Origin: Mercurialis annua
Taxonomy: Eukaryota; Streptophyta; Magnoliopsida; Malpighiales; Euphorbiaceae
Assembly: GCF_937616625.2 (NCBI RefSeq)
Contig: NC_065577.1
Span: 1 to 64,000 of the forward strand
Reading direction: 5' to 3'
Length of the DNA: 64,000 bases
Below are positions 62,535 to 64,000 of this stretch, one piece after another. Within the stretch, counting starts at the first letter, position 1; each line of letters opens with the position of its first letter. Position numbers and translations under genes: made by a program. The notes beneath the pieces were generated by a model that worked only from the letters and a program-made list of their open reading frames with translations, did not search any database and was not told the DNA's origin.

Positions 62535-63184
62535 TTTTGGGGAATGCAGAAAAACCCCAAAGACAGGATAAAACGATAATTAATTTATTAAATAACTTTT
62601 ATATGATTTTCAATAATCCCAACTAGAAATGTTGTTCGAATAACCGATAATTTATCGAGCTAACAAAATTCCTAGTCAAACTCAACTTTTCAAAAATCCC
62701 ATTTCTAGCCTACTTCGGGCTATCACAATGCTTACATAAAACGGTCTAATTAACAAACTAATTGAATATTCATATTGTCTGTAACACTGTCTAGATCTTT
62801 CGTTCAGGTTCCAACTTCATCCGGTACGCTTATAGGGTCAAAAAAAGCATCCAAACTCCCCTCCCTGAGATGTTTTGGAGAATGCACAAAAACCCCAAAA
62901 ACGGGATAAAACAATGATTTATTTATCAAATAACTCTTATATGATTTTAAATAATCCCAACTAGAAACGTTGTCCCAATAACCGATAATTTATCGAGTTA
63001 ACAAAATTCCTAGTCAAACTCAACTTTTCAAAAATCCCTTTTCTAGCCTACTTCGGGCTATCAAAATGCTTACATAAAACGGTCTAATTAACAAACTAAT
63101 TGAATATTCATATTGTCTGTAACACTGTCTAGATCTTTTCTTTCATGTTCCAACTTCATCTGGTACGCTTATAGGGTCAAAAAA
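62268..63184 (-). repeat. Satellite between transposon copies 2 and 3
   Basis: 0.9 kb of reverse satellite, under three monomers. Marks include GAAATGTTGTTCG near 62626 and TGAGATGTTTTGGAG near 62866. No gene was seen. Confidence 0.9.
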
Positions 63185-63928
63185 TCAAATTAATTTTAAA
63201 ACTTCATATATCAATTTTTTATTAACTAAAAAGATAAGGGATCTTTATGTATTTTTTACAAAAAATATTAATTTTTTTAAAAAAAAACCGATGAGCAGCT
63301 GCCGGATTCTTCTCCGGCAGCTGCTCATCGCCGTCTGTGAGAGACGACGTACTCGTCTCTGTGAGAGACGGATCTCGCCGTCTCTCACAGAGACGAAACT
63401 CGTCGTCTCCGTTGAGAGACGAACCAGATGGGTTCGTCTCTCAACGGAGATGACGGTTGTCTCCGTTGAGAGACAAACCCATCTGGGTTTGTCTCTCAAC
63501 GAGACAGATCTGTCTCTGTTGAGAGACGAACCCAGATGGGTTCGTCTCTCAACAGAGACGATCCAACATTTTCTGGCGGCTTGGTCGGATTCTGGCGGTG
63601 CTTGGTCGGATTTTAGCGGTGGTTGGTTGTTTTGGGTGGTGAACCGTGGAGGAGACGGTGGTGAACAGTGGAGAAAGAGGGTGGAGGAAGGTGGAGCTGT
63701 TGAAGAGAAAGAAAAAAATTTGAGAATATTTGAAAAAGGTTTAAAAAGATACCTGAAAATTTAATTATAATTTTTATAAATCTCACTCTCCAATTAAGTG
63801 CCACGTCAGCACAAGGGGGGTTTTTGAGCCGGTTTTGTCAAGTTCAGGGTAAAAGTGATCCGGTTTTCTCAATTTGGACGTTTTTGATATTTTGTGCCAA
63901 GTTCGGGGGGTAAAGTGATCCTTCGTTG
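63185..63928. mobile_element. Truncated transposon copy 3 (left part missing)
   Basis: Same left deletion junction and same G at the right end as copy 2, so it descends from copy 2 or its ancestor by duplication. The hairpin cluster is at 63289-63559 with one change (GAGATGACGG for GAGACGACGG) in H3. The A/T run before the hairpins is one base longer. Confidence 0.9.
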
Positions 63929-64000
63929 ATTTTAAATAATCCCAACTAGATATGTTGTCCCAATAACAGATAACTTATCGACCTAACAAAATTCCTAGTT
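63929..64000 (-). repeat. Satellite continuing past the window end
   Basis: 72 bp of reverse monomer (ATTTTAAATAATCCC onward), the same continuation as after copies 1 and 2. The array does not end in this window. Confidence 0.9.

Larger units (their letters stand above)
60876..64000. repeat. 1.66-kb tandem duplication carrying the truncated transposon
   Basis: 60876-62534 and 62535 to the window end are tandem copies. The truncated transposon ends at 62267 and 63928, a step of 1661 bp. Satellite marks CATTTCTAGCC, CTATCACAATGC, TGAGATGTTTTGGAG and AAAACAATGATT occur in both. The second copy runs off the window. Confidence 0.85.

Noticed and set aside
3236..64000. Regular repeats resembling a CRISPR array
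   Set aside because: The repeats are contiguous 338-bp monomers with no unique spacers, in a plant telomeric context.
1..64000. tRNA, rRNA, retrotransposon or NLR-type subtelomeric genes
   Set aside because: I looked for unique sequence outside the telomere, the satellite and the transposon and found none. No LTRs, reverse-transcriptase motifs or cloverleaf-like sequences were seen.

Overview
The window is a plant chromosome end with no supportable protein-coding or RNA gene. It opens with about 3.2 kb of CCCTAAA repeat, the Arabidopsis-type telomere unit seen in most land plants. The C-rich strand reads inward from base 1, so this is a left chromosome end. The species cannot be named from the sequence; the base composition is AT-rich and I do not recognise the satellite.

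Layout. (1) 1-3235: telomere, 461 units plus a net +1 base from five irregular units. (2) 3236-10419: a subtelomeric satellite in forward orientation with a strict 338-bp monomer. Each position is named here by the start of the conserved CAGCT(C/T)AGGG motif. (3) 10418-10420: the array flips, and everything from 10420 to 64000 is the same satellite in reverse orientation. (4) 10420-22458: a very homogeneous distal domain. Monomer types A, B and C combine into two larger modules, a 5-mer 'X' (1690 bp) and a 3-mer 'Y' (1014 bp). (5) 24128-53527: a more diverse domain whose higher-order repeats have 6, 7, 8, 9 or 11 monomers. (6) 53528-64000: the most diverged, indel-rich satellite. It is interrupted by one intact non-autonomous Mutator-like transposon (57957-58937) and two truncated copies (61525-62267 and 63185-63928) that were spread by duplication of the satellite block, not by transposition.

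Most notable structures. The flip at 10.4 kb is a fold-back inversion: arms of 6.6 and 5.6 kb, a 313-bp spacer, a 2-bp microhomology junction, and exactly one 3-monomer module present in one arm and absent from the other. The telomere joins the satellite at the point in the monomer where some monomers carry a perfect CCCTAAA. Every B-type monomer carries a telobox (AACCCTA) at a fixed place. The transposon core is a row of five near-perfect hairpins. A 661-bp deletion between two A6 runs produced a truncated transposon plus satellite unit, which was then tandemly duplicated.

All monomer and module assignments were made by eye from diagnostic variants. Coordinates of monomer boundaries are exact where the conserved motif was located. 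Percent identities were not computed.
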